This document shows, piece after piece, positions 17,445 through 25,840 of a stretch of 64,000 nt of DNA; the stretch's first letter is position 1; every line of letters starts with the position of its first letter. Under the pieces are notes generated by a model, which saw only the letters and a list, made by a program, of their open reading frames with translations, was not told the origin of the DNA and searched no databases. The stretch lies in NCBI RefSeq assembly GCF_014197265.1, contig NZ_JACIFH010000001.1:3286001-3350000 (forward strand). Direction: 5' to 3'. The translations under genes and the position numbers were made by a program. The DNA comes from Microbacterium invictum. GTDB taxonomy: Bacteria; Actinomycetota; Actinomycetes; Actinomycetales; Microbacteriaceae.

Positions 17445-18346
17445 GTTGATGCCGCGAAATGGCGAAGGTTGGCTCGAACCGTGCTGATACACGGACCGCT
17501 CTCGCGATCCGCCTTGGCCGTCCGTCTCGGAGTGTCTCCGGCGAGCCTGACCCGAGTGACAAAGCCTTTCGTCGATCGTGGGATCCTCATCGGACTCGCC
17601 GACGTCGTCGACGGCGTGGGTCGCCCCTCACACCCGCTGGACGTCTCGCCGAAGGTCGGCACATTCCTGGGGGTTCAAGCTCACCGGGAAACCGGCGCAC
17701 GTCTTTCTGACGGACGTGCGGGCGCAACTCCTCGGCGAGGCCGTCGTGGCGCTGACCGACCATGAGCCCGCCACGATCGTCGAAGCGGTCGTCGACGCCA
17801 AGGGTCGACACGCCGACAGCGGCGCTGCACCCACGGGGATCGGAATTAGCCTCGGCGGAATGACGGACGGAAGCAACGTCGCCTGGGCGCCGTTCTTGAA
17901 GCGGGATGCCGTGCCGCTGGGCGCCCTGGTGGACGCGACAGGGCTATCGACCCGCGTCGAGAACGACATCATCGCGCTGGCGGAGGCCGATCGCTGGTTC
18001 GGCGTCGGACGCGGCCTGGAGGGATTCGCGGTGATCACCATTGGCGACGGCGTCGGTTACGGTGTGGTCGCGGGCGGCGAGGTCGTCCGCACCCCGGATG
18101 CGGGGATAGGCCTCGCGGGAACGTTCATCGCTCTCGCTGCGAACCTTAGGCTCTACTCTGACGTCGTCCTCGCGGGGAGGCATACGGCTGTTCGCCGTGG
18201 CCGAGTAGACGGTGCGGGACACCGTGGCCGAAGATCGTGATCCGCGCGCGTCCGATGTCCGCCTGCATGCGGACGACACCGGGTTCACTGGGGCGCGTGC
18301 CGCCGCCGCCATCTCGATCCAGAGCGCGTTCGAACGACTCGGGTGA
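17445..18346 (+). pseudogene. Decayed ROK-family regulator
   Basis: Pieces of one ROK repressor are readable in several frames. The first, from 17445, is a winged helix (TVLIHGPLSRSALAVRLGVS). The frame shifts at the G-run near 17670 and continues GFKLTGKPAHVFLTD...ISLGGMTDG. At about 18118, right after TPDAGIGLAG, the zinc-binding middle section is missing and the frame resumes at FIALAANLRLYSDVVLAG. It shifts again near 18178, meets TAG at 18206-18208 (FAVAE-stop-TVRDTVAED) and ends at TGA 18344-18346. There is no start codon; the 5' end is cut at the integrase stub. It probably once regulated the adjacent GH3/ABC sugar operon. Confidence 0.82.
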
Positions 18347-18382
18347 CACAATTCCCGCGTCCGTACCCGCGTCGTCCGTCTG

Positions 18383-20875
18383 TCAGGGTGTTCGCGCGCG
18401 GACGCCGACTTCTGGGCGCGCAAGGATCGCGCCCTCCCTGGTGCAGGTCAGCGTCGCACTCGCCCGGATATCGAAGCTCGAGAAGCCGACACTGAGACGG
18501 TAGTCGCCTGGCTCGATCGACCAGCCGTCGGCCCAATGCGCCAGCTCTCGTCGCGAGATCGCGATTCGTGCCAGCACCTCCTCACCGGCATCGCCGGTGA
18601 GGGCGGCGAACCCGGCCAGCCATCGCTGGGGGTAGTCCACGATCGACGGGGAGAGTCGCTCGAGGTAGACCTGCACCACCGTGCTCCCCGCGCGTGAGCC
18701 GGAGTTGTGAACCGTCACGTCGGCGATCACGTCGCCCTCCGTCATGACCTCGTCGACGATGGCAAGAGAGTCGAGTTCCCAGACCGTATAGCCGAGTCCG
18801 TATCCGAACGGGAAGGCGGGATCGGCTCCCGCTCGGAGCCAGGCGCGGTATCCGACGTGGACGCCCTCGTCGTAGCGGAGCACGCCTCGATCCGGTGCGA
18901 CGGTGGTGACCGGAATCGCCGACTCTTCGGCGGGCCATGTCATCGGAAGACGGCCGCGTGGCTCCTCGGCGCCGTTCAGGATGCTGCCGAGAGCATGCCC
19001 GAATTCCTGACCGGGGAACCACACTGCCAGGACAGCTGCGGCATCCTCGACCCAGGGCAGCCCGACGGGCGCCCCGGCGTTCACGACGACGACGGTGCGA
19101 GGGTTGGCGTCGACAACGGCTCGGACCAGATCGTCCTGTGCTCCCGGCAGGACCAGCGAGCTGCGATCGAAGCCCTCGGACTCCACTTCGGCCGATGTGG
19201 ATACCACGACCACGGCGACGTCCGCGGACCGGGCAATGGCGACCGCCTCGTCGATGAGCTCATCCCGAGGTCGTGCTGTCGCAGGAACCCCGATGCGGAA
19301 CGACATGGCGTCCCCCATCTCGCCCAACCGTGGTGCGAATCGTGCACGCAGCTCCACCCGCCCGTCGGTGACGGGGACCTCGAAGGTGGTCGACGGCGGG
19401 TGCAGAACGGCGGCCGCGGGGTCGTCTTCCGGCCGAAGCTGCACCTCGCCCTGCGCGACGACTTCGTCGCCGACCAGGATCTCGTAGGCGCAGAGACCGG
19501 CGATGCTCATCGGGATTCGCGGTGTCGTGTCCGCGGGCATGTACGTGAGCTGCATCTCGATGAGGTCGGACCGGGCGGCGAGTGCCGCGCCGTCGAAGGA
19601 GACGATTCCGGAGGCGCGACGGTGCTCCTCAGCCAGAAGCCGTCCATCCGAGAAATAGCGGACCGTCATGCCGGGCGTGCCGTCCGGCGTGGTGAACATG
19701 TCCGGCGTGAGATCTGCGAGGTCGCGATGGACCGCCGCGCCCTGCGCCCAGGTCACCGTCGCGTCCGGGAATGCGGTTTCGATGCCCTCCAATGGAGTGA
19801 CGACGGCCGCGGGCATCACCGTTGCGCTGCCCCCGCCCTGCGTGCGTGCGATGACCGCGCCCTCGCCGATGACGGCGATGCCGGCGGGTTCGCGCAACGG
19901 CAGGATGCCCGCATTCTTCAGGAGCACGGTTCCGGCCACCGCTGTATCGCGGGCGATCGACAGAAGGTGGGAGTCGGGCAGCGGGGCGGGCCGGTCGCGC
20001 ACCGGTGACGCGGCGAGCGCCCCCACCCGGGAGGCGAGTCGCAGCAGACGCAGGATCTTGCGGTCGATCGCGCTCTCATCGACCTCGCCGTTGCGCACCG
20101 CGGTCACGAGAGCGTCGCTCCACGCGCTCCGCGGGCCGGGCATGGCGAGATCCTGTGGCATCCGCGCGCTCTGAACGGATCGAACGGCGGTCCAGTCGCT
20201 GACGACCACCCCGTCGAAGCCCCACTCCGCGATGAGCGGTGTCTCCAGCAGCGGATTCTCCGACGCAGTGACGCCGTTGATGGCGTTATAGGCGCTCATC
20301 ACGAGCCAGGAGCGCCCTTCGACGATCGGGGTTTCGAAGGCCCGCAGATACACCTCCCGCAGCGTTCGGTCGTCGATGCGGACATCGACCGTGAAACGGT
20401 CGGTCTCCGAGTCGTTGGCGACATAGTGCTTGACCGTCGCGCCGACGCCGAACGACTGCACGCCCTTGACATATTCGCTCGCCAACTCCGCAGTCAAGAA
20501 CGGATCCTCGCTGAACGCCTCAAAATGGCGACCGCCGTAAGGAGTGCGTTGAATGTTGATCGTGGGTCCCAGCACCACGTCGACGGACTTGCGGACCGCT
20601 TCGCTGCCGAGCGCCTCGCCGTAGTGGCGCATGATGCCGCGATCCCATGAAGCGGCGGCGGCCGTCGGGGAGGGGAGGTTCAGCGAGGGTGACCGCTCAT
20701 CCCAGGTGTCGCCGCGGACTCCGGCGGGCCCGTCCGACAGCACGATCGAACGGAGGCCGATCTTCGTTAGCGGCCATGTCGACCAGGAGTCGCGCCCGGT
20801 CAGGAGCAGTACCTTCTCTTCCAGACTGAGTCGTTCGGCCAGCGCGCGGAGCTCATCGTCGTGGTATGCGTCCAT
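18383..20875 (-). CDS. GH3 beta-glycosidase with PA14-like insert (830 aa)
   Basis: The start ATG shares one base with the stop of the permease gene (TGATG). The N-terminal barrel has VLSDGPAGVRG, KHYVANDSETDR and nucleophile Asp227 in VVVSDWTAV. A segment around residues 390-520 (GMTVRYFSDGRLLAEEH) resembles the PA14 insert of one GH3 subgroup. The second alpha/beta domain has the likely acid in VESEGFDRS, and a FnIII-like domain ends the protein. No signal peptide. It is close in sequence to the GH3 at 42569. As the last gene of an ABC sugar-import operon it should cleave the imported beta-glycoside. Confidence 0.92.
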   Translation of the reverse strand: MDAYHDDELRALAERLSLEEKVLLLTGRDSWSTWPLTKIGLRSIVLSDGPAGVRGDTWDERSPSLNLPSPTAAAASWDRGIMRHYGEALGSEAVRKSVDVVLGPTINIQRTPYGGRHFEAFSEDPFLTAELASEYVKGVQSFGVGATVKHYVANDSETDRFTVDVRIDDRTLREVYLRAFETPIVEGRSWLVMSAYNAINGVTASENPLLETPLIAEWGFDGVVVSDWTAVRSVQSARMPQDLAMPGPRSAWSDALVTAVRNGEVDESAIDRKILRLLRLASRVGALAASPVRDRPAPLPDSHLLSIARDTAVAGTVLLKNAGILPLREPAGIAVIGEGAVIARTQGGGSATVMPAAVVTPLEGIETAFPDATVTWAQGAAVHRDLADLTPDMFTTPDGTPGMTVRYFSDGRLLAEEHRRASGIVSFDGAALAARSDLIEMQLTYMPADTTPRIPMSIAGLCAYEILVGDEVVAQGEVQLRPEDDPAAAVLHPPSTTFEVPVTDGRVELRARFAPRLGEMGDAMSFRIGVPATARPRDELIDEAVAIARSADVAVVVVSTSAEVESEGFDRSSLVLPGAQDDLVRAVVDANPRTVVVVNAGAPVGLPWVEDAAAVLAVWFPGQEFGHALGSILNGAEEPRGRLPMTWPAEESAIPVTTVAPDRGVLRYDEGVHVGYRAWLRAGADPAFPFGYGLGYTVWELDSLAIVDEVMTEGDVIADVTVHNSGSRAGSTVVQVYLERLSPSIVDYPQRWLAGFAALTGDAGEEVLARIAISRRELAHWADGWSIEPGDYRLSVGFSSFDIRASATLTCTREGAILARPEVGVRARTP

Positions 20876-21705
20876 CAGCCCTTGATCGCTCCCGATGTCA
20901 TGCCCGCGACGATCTGACGGTTGAAGAAGATGTACATCACAAGGGGTGGGATCGTGATGAGCAGGATGTCGGTGAACAGCAGGTTCCAGGTCGTCTGGAA
21001 TTGGCTCTGGAAGTTGAACAGAGTCAGCTGTACCGTCGCGTTCTCCTCGCCGGGCAGGAAGTACAGCGGGTTCGCGAAGTCGTTGAAGACCGCGACAGAC
21101 TGCACGACGATCGCCGTGACGATGACGCTCCGCAGCAGCGGGAACCCGATTCGGAAGAACAGACGGAGAGGCCCCGCTCCGTCGATGGCGGCGGCCTCGT
21201 CGAGTTCTCGGGGGATGTTCGACACGAACGCACGGAACAGCAGGACGCAGAACGACATGCCGTACGCGACCTCTATGAGCGCGAGCCCGAAGATCGTGTT
21301 GAAGATGCCGAGGGATTGCATGACCCAGGCGGTGGGCACGATCGCCGGCGGCACGATCAGGCCGGCCAGGATGAAGAAGGTGATGAGCGGGTTCCATCGT
21401 GAGGAACGCCGCGCCAGCACCCAGCCGATCATCGCCGAGAGCACGACCATGATCGTCACCGAGAGCACGGTGAGGATGGTGCTGTTGACGAAGGCGGTGA
21501 TCAGCATGTAGTCGCGCGTCTGGAAGACGCTGACGATGTTCTGCCAGAGGACGAAGTCGATCGGCCAGTTGAATTCCAGGCTCGCTGAATCCGGGCCCGT
21601 CTTGAACGACTGCATGACGATGAACGCGAAGGGCACAAGGAAGACGGCGGCCGAGACGAGGATCGCGACCACCCCGGTGACATGGCGCGTGACGGTGCGG
21701 CTCAC
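20875..21705 (-). CDS. Sugar ABC transporter permease (MalG type)
   Basis: 276 residues; the GTG start overlaps the stop of the partner permease by four bases (GTGA). About six membrane segments with the EAA loop IPRELDEAAAIDGAGPLRLF are typical of the carbohydrate uptake transporter-1 family. It pairs with the permease at 21702-22634 and the binding lipoprotein at 22702-24024. No ATPase gene is present; actinobacterial transporters of this kind often share a common MsiK-type ATPase. Confidence 0.92.
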   Translation of the reverse strand: MSRTVTRHVTGVVAILVSAAVFLVPFAFIVMQSFKTGPDSASLEFNWPIDFVLWQNIVSVFQTRDYMLITAFVNSTILTVLSVTIMVVLSAMIGWVLARRSSRWNPLITFFILAGLIVPPAIVPTAWVMQSLGIFNTIFGLALIEVAYGMSFCVLLFRAFVSNIPRELDEAAAIDGAGPLRLFFRIGFPLLRSVIVTAIVVQSVAVFNDFANPLYFLPGEENATVQLTLFNFQSQFQTTWNLLFTDILLITIPPLVMYIFFNRQIVAGMTSGAIKG

Positions 21706-22634
21706 AGCTCGGTCTGCTTCCGGTTGAGCCACCAGAACAGCGGCAGGATGATGGCACTGACGACGACGAACAGCACGACGTTGCCCGCCGTGGACAGTCC
21801 GAAGAAGCCGTACGCGTACTGCTTGTAGATGACGGATGCCAGAACGTCGCTGGCAAATCCTGGGCCACCGCCGGTCATCACCCAGATCAGCTGGAACTCG
21901 CGGAGCCCGCCAATGAGCGACAGGATGACGACGGTCGTCGTCGCCGGCCGCACAAGCGGTAGCGTGATGTTCCAGAAGCGATGCCATCCGCTCGCACCGT
22001 CGACCTTGGCCGCCTCGTAGTACTCCTGCGGGATCGCGACGAGCCCGGCCATATAGATGAGCGCAGCCAGGCCGACACCGCGCCACACATCGACCCCGAT
22101 GATGGAATAGAGCGCGAGGTTCGGGTCGGTCAGCCACCCCGGCCCGTCGATCCCGAAAACCGCGAGGGTCTGATTGATCACGCCGTCGAACGGGTCGAGC
22201 AGCGCCTGGAAGGTGATGCCCACGCCGACCGTGCTCACCAGCACCGGGAAGAAGACGACCGCGCGCAGGTAGCCGCGCGCCCAGATTTCGGATGTGAGGA
22301 GGACGCCGATGAGCAGGCCCAGCACGACCTTCAGCCCGGCCGTGAGCGCCCCGAAGATGAGCGTATTGGTGAACCCCTTGCTCAGCTGGGGGTCGGTGAA
22401 GAAGGTGACGAAGTTGTCGAAGCCGATGAACTCGACGTCGAACAGCGTCCATCGGGTGAACGCATAGTAGAACGACGCGAACGTGGGCACGATGAACAGC
22501 ACGATGAAGATCGCGGCACCCGGAAGCAGGAACCAGAGGGGATACATCCGGTGCGCATACTTGCGGCGCGGCGGGCGCCGGCCGGGCGCTGTGACCAACG
22601 TCTCCGTCGTGTCGGGGGGTGCGAGAGTCGCCAT
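21702..22634 (-). CDS. Sugar ABC transporter permease (MalF type)
   Basis: 310 residues from the ATG at 22634 (AAGG upstream). After a Pro/Arg-rich cytoplasmic tail, six membrane segments begin at YPLWFLLPGAAIFIVLFIV. The coupling loop IPQEYYEAAKVDGASGWHRF identifies the inner-membrane subunit of a sugar importer. It lies second in the operon, after the binding protein. Confidence 0.93.
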   Translation of the reverse strand: MATLAPPDTTETLVTAPGRRPPRRKYAHRMYPLWFLLPGAAIFIVLFIVPTFASFYYAFTRWTLFDVEFIGFDNFVTFFTDPQLSKGFTNTLIFGALTAGLKVVLGLLIGVLLTSEIWARGYLRAVVFFPVLVSTVGVGITFQALLDPFDGVINQTLAVFGIDGPGWLTDPNLALYSIIGVDVWRGVGLAALIYMAGLVAIPQEYYEAAKVDGASGWHRFWNITLPLVRPATTTVVILSLIGGLREFQLIWVMTGGGPGFASDVLASVIYKQYAYGFFGLSTAGNVVLFVVVSAIILPLFWWLNRKQTEL

Positions 22635-22701
22635 GTGAGACCTTCGGTGTTGCGAGGGCCGCCAGCGCACTGGCGACCCTCACGGCGGACGGTGCGGATC
22701 C

Positions 22702-24024
22702 TTACCAGCCGGGCAGGCCCAGCTGCTGCGCCTGCTTCGCGGCATCCGCGTCGTAGAGCTCGGCGCCGCTCTGGCCGTCACGGACACCCGAGCCGACCTC
22801 GACGTTGATCTGCATCAGGTTCGGCCCCTTGACCGGCGAGAGGAATTCGAGCGCGGGCGCGACGTGGCCGGATTCGAAGTACGGGGCCCAGTCAGCGACG
22901 ATGCGCGGGGCCTCGTCCGGTACCGTGCAGCCCTCGACGAGGTACTGGCCTGTCGCGCCGAGCGCCTCGGTGACCGCGTCGCAGCCCGCGGGGCTGGCGA
23001 CGAAGGCCATGAACTCCTTCACCGCGCCGGGGTGCTCGGTGTTCGCCGGAGCGTAGAGCGCCGGCGGCATCCAGACCGTCATGCCGGCCTCTTCGGCGTT
23101 GTCTCCGGGTATACCGAAGAAGCCCACGTCATCGAGGTTCTCAGGCCAGTTCGTCGCGATCGTCGCCTGCGCAAAGCCGAGCATCGGGTAATGACCGGCC
23201 GCGCCCGTCGTGACGGCCTCGAGCCCGTCGTTGAGCAGCGCCGAGGCGAAGTCCTCGTTGAGGTAGCCGCCGTCGTAGATGTCCTGCAGCTTGGTGAAGC
23301 CCTGTACCGCGACCGGGTCATCGGCGAAGTTGACCTCGTTCGCCGTGTACTGGGCGGCCCAGTCGTTGTCACTGGCCCACACGTTGTAGAAGTCCGCGAG
23401 CGTGATGATCTGCGCCGTCCACGCATCGCCGAACGTCAGCTCGACGCCGGTGTAGCCGGCATCCCGGATCGCGTCGGAGTTCGCGAGGAACTCGTCCCAG
23501 GTCTTCGGGACGTCCAGGCCCAGCTCATCGTAGATCGGAATGCTGTAGAAGATGCCGCCACCGCCGGCGGTCTGCACGGGCACGCCGAACACGCCGTCCT
23601 CGGTCGACACGGCTGAGATCCAGGCGTCATCCAGGTTCGAGACGAAGTCCTCGGCCGCGATGTCGAGCATGGTCTGGTCAGGGTTCAGTGCCTGCAGCAG
23701 CGAGCCGCTGTTGTACCAGAACATATCGGGCATCTCGCCGGTGGCCAGACGCGTCTTCATCAGGTTGTCGAGCTGGGCCGAATCGCTGGGGCCGGAGGCA
23801 TCGACTTTGATGACGATGTCGGGGTTCTTCGCGTTGAACGCCTCAGCGAGTGCCTCTGCGGTGGCGATATTGGTCTCGACTCCGGATCCCTGGAACCAGG
23901 TCAGTTCGACTGGCCCGTCCGGATCGTTGTCTCCACCTCCACCGGCACAGCCGGTGAGGAGCACGGACACGGCCGCCGCGCTGGCTGCAGCCAGCATCAG
24001 CGAGCGTCGGGTGGTTGCTGACAT
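22702..24024 (-). CDS. Sugar-binding lipoprotein of an ABC importer
   Basis: 440 residues from ATG (a GTG directly before it is an alternative), with GAGAGG upstream. Signal with lipobox LLTGC at about residues 21-25, then a Gly/Asp-rich linker and a family 1 extracellular solute-binding domain (VELTWFQGSG, ATGEMPDMFWYN, AAGHYPMLGF). It captures an oligosaccharide or glycoside at the cell surface for the two permeases that follow. The ligand is unknown; the linked GH3 suggests a beta-glycoside. Confidence 0.92.
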   Translation of the reverse strand: MSATTRRSLMLAAASAAAVSVLLTGCAGGGGDNDPDGPVELTWFQGSGVETNIATAEALAEAFNAKNPDIVIKVDASGPSDSAQLDNLMKTRLATGEMPDMFWYNSGSLLQALNPDQTMLDIAAEDFVSNLDDAWISAVSTEDGVFGVPVQTAGGGGIFYSIPIYDELGLDVPKTWDEFLANSDAIRDAGYTGVELTFGDAWTAQIITLADFYNVWASDNDWAAQYTANEVNFADDPVAVQGFTKLQDIYDGGYLNEDFASALLNDGLEAVTTGAAGHYPMLGFAQATIATNWPENLDDVGFFGIPGDNAEEAGMTVWMPPALYAPANTEHPGAVKEFMAFVASPAGCDAVTEALGATGQYLVEGCTVPDEAPRIVADWAPYFESGHVAPALEFLSPVKGPNLMQINVEVGSGVRDGQSGAELYDADAAKQAQQLGLPGW

Positions 24025-24137
24025 CACTTACCTCTCTGTAAGACCGCCTTGGTGCGACGGATTTCATCGACTCTGTGCAAAACGAGTCAACGATGGGCTT
24101 TCGCGTAATGCTAGAGCCGGTCACACTGCCGCGTCAA

Positions 24138-24160
24138 TGTCCGCGTCCCTCGCACGGACA
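24138..24160. promoter_or_regulatory. Inverted repeat in the divergent SBP/TetR gap
   Basis: TGTCCG, 11 bases, CGGACA. It lies between the binding-protein gene and the TetR gene, 85 bp before the TetR ATG, a plausible operator for that regulator. Confidence 0.5.
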
Positions 24161-24244
24161 CTGATACGCCTTTGTGATCAATGCGTCGACGCACGGCCCG
24201 CGCCGCCCGCACACGATCCTCCCAGCGCGGTAGCATTGCGGACT

Positions 24245-24826
24245 ATGGCGGCACGAGGCCCGTACGCGAAGGGACTCGCGAAGCGCGAGGAGATCCTCGC
24301 GGTGGCACTGGAACACTTCGCTCGCAAAGGGTACGACCGTGCGTCTGTGCGGGAGATCGCGCGCGAATCGGGGCTGAGCCAGGCCGGTCTGCTGCATCAC
24401 TTCAGCAGCAAGGAGGAACTCTTCCTGGAGGTCCTTCGCCGGAGGGACGATCGTGACGGTGATCCGGTCCACCACCGCCACGTGCACTCGATCGATCACC
24501 TGATCCAGGCGGTCGAGCACAATGTGACCGAACCCGGTCTCGTTCGGCTGTTCGTCTCGATGTCTGCCGAGAGCGTCGATGAATCCAGTGCCACCAGATC
24601 GTTCTTCGAGTCGCGCTACGACTGGCTCCGCGGTGAGCTGAGATCCGACATCGAGCAGCGCCAGTCCCGCGGTGAGGTGTCGCGCGAACTCGACCCCGAA
24701 GATCTGGCGTCGCTGATGGTCGCCGCCGCCGACGGGCTTCAGCTGCAGTGGCTGCTCCAGCCGGACAAGGTCGACATGCCCCGTCGCCTCAGCGCCCTGT
24801 GGCAACTGATCTCGAGCATTCCGTGA
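24245..24826 (+). CDS. TetR/AcrR-family regulator
   Basis: 193 residues. The N-terminal helix-turn-helix (FARKGYDRASVREIARESG, then LSQAGLLHHFSSKEELF) is standard for TetR regulators; the helical C-terminal half binds an unknown ligand. A GTG twelve bases upstream is an alternative start. It faces the sugar ABC/GH3 operon and probably controls it and itself. It resembles the TetR protein at 36385-37059 (both share AGLLHHF.SK and LQ.QWLL), so the two may be paralogues guarding related sugar operons. Confidence 0.9.
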   Translation: MAARGPYAKGLAKREEILAVALEHFARKGYDRASVREIARESGLSQAGLLHHFSSKEELFLEVLRRRDDRDGDPVHHRHVHSIDHLIQAVEHNVTEPGLVRLFVSMSAESVDESSATRSFFESRYDWLRGELRSDIEQRQSRGEVSRELDPEDLASLMVAAADGLQLQWLLQPDKVDMPRRLSALWQLISSIP

Positions 24827-24837
24827 CCCGCCGGGAT

Positions 24838-25839
24838 TCAGCGAATCGGTGACTCAGCGGCGGTCTTGCCGGGGTCGCGCTCGATGACGTCGCCGAGCGC
24901 GTCATCGATGCGCAGCATGAGCTCCGGAGGTATCACGACGCCCGACGCCGCAGCATTCTCTCGCACCTGCTCGGGACGCGACGCGCCGATGATGGCGGAA
25001 GCGACGTTGTGGTTCTGCAGCACCCACGCGACCGCCAACTGCGCCATCGAGACCGAGAGCTCGTCCGCGATCGGCCGCAGCCGCTGCACGCGATCGAGGA
25101 CGTCGTCGCGCATGAACCGCCCGATCATGTCCGCGCCGCCGTTGCCGTCCGTGGCGCGGCTCCCGGTCGGCGGCGTGTGGCCACGACGGTACTTGCCGGT
25201 CAGCACGCCCTGTGCCACCGGCGACCACACGATCTGCGAGATGCCCAGCTTCTGCGACGTCGGCACGACTTCGGGCTCGATGATGCGCCACAACGCGGAG
25301 TACTGAGGCTGATTCGAGACGAAAGGGATGCGCAGTTCGCGGGCGAGCGAGGCACCCGCACTGAGCTGAGCCGCCGTCCACTCGCTGACCCCGATGTAGA
25401 GCGCTTTGCCGGACCGCACGATGTCCGAGAAGGCCACCATCGTCTCTTCCAGCGGCGTGGCGTTGTCCCACCGGTGCGCCTGATAGAGGTCGACGTAGTC
25501 CGTTCCCAGCCGTCTCAGGGACCCGTCGATCGATTCCATGATGTGCTTGCGGGAGAGGCCAGTGTCGTTGGGGCCGCCCGGACCCACCGGATAATAGACC
25601 TTCGTGAAGATCTCCAGCGACTCGCGTCGCTGACCTTTGAGCGCATTACCCAGCACGGTCTCGGCTGCGGTGTCGGCATACATGTCGGCGGTGTCGAATG
25701 TCGTGATGCCGACGTCCAGCGCGGCCTGCACACAGGCTCGGGCCGCATCGTTCTCGACCTGAGATCCGTGCGTGAGCCAGTTGCCGTAGGTGATCTCCGA
25801 GATCTGGATGCCGGATGCGCCGAGATACCGGGATCTCAT
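24838..25839 (-). CDS. Aldo/keto reductase (Kv-beta-like)
   Basis: 333 residues with an intact catalytic tetrad: Asp and Tyr in DTADMYAD, Lys in FTKVYY and His in YQAHRWD. The cofactor region SAIIGASRPEQVREN near the C-terminus is typical of NADPH-dependent AKRs. Its ATG follows the rhamnosidase stop by one base, so the two form an operon. It may reduce or oxidise the released sugar or aglycone. Confidence 0.9.
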   Translation of the reverse strand: MRSRYLGASGIQISEITYGNWLTHGSQVENDAARACVQAALDVGITTFDTADMYADTAAETVLGNALKGQRRESLEIFTKVYYPVGPGGPNDTGLSRKHIMESIDGSLRRLGTDYVDLYQAHRWDNATPLEETMVAFSDIVRSGKALYIGVSEWTAAQLSAGASLARELRIPFVSNQPQYSALWRIIEPEVVPTSQKLGISQIVWSPVAQGVLTGKYRRGHTPPTGSRATDGNGGADMIGRFMRDDVLDRVQRLRPIADELSVSMAQLAVAWVLQNHNVASAIIGASRPEQVRENAAASGVVIPPELMLRIDDALGDVIERDPGKTAAESPIR

Positions 25840-25840
25840 C

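Noticed and set aside
20875..22683. One 602-residue permease covering both membrane subunits
   Set aside because: The upstream half of this frame is out of phase with the MalF-type gene and low in protein character; the true start is the GTG at 21705.
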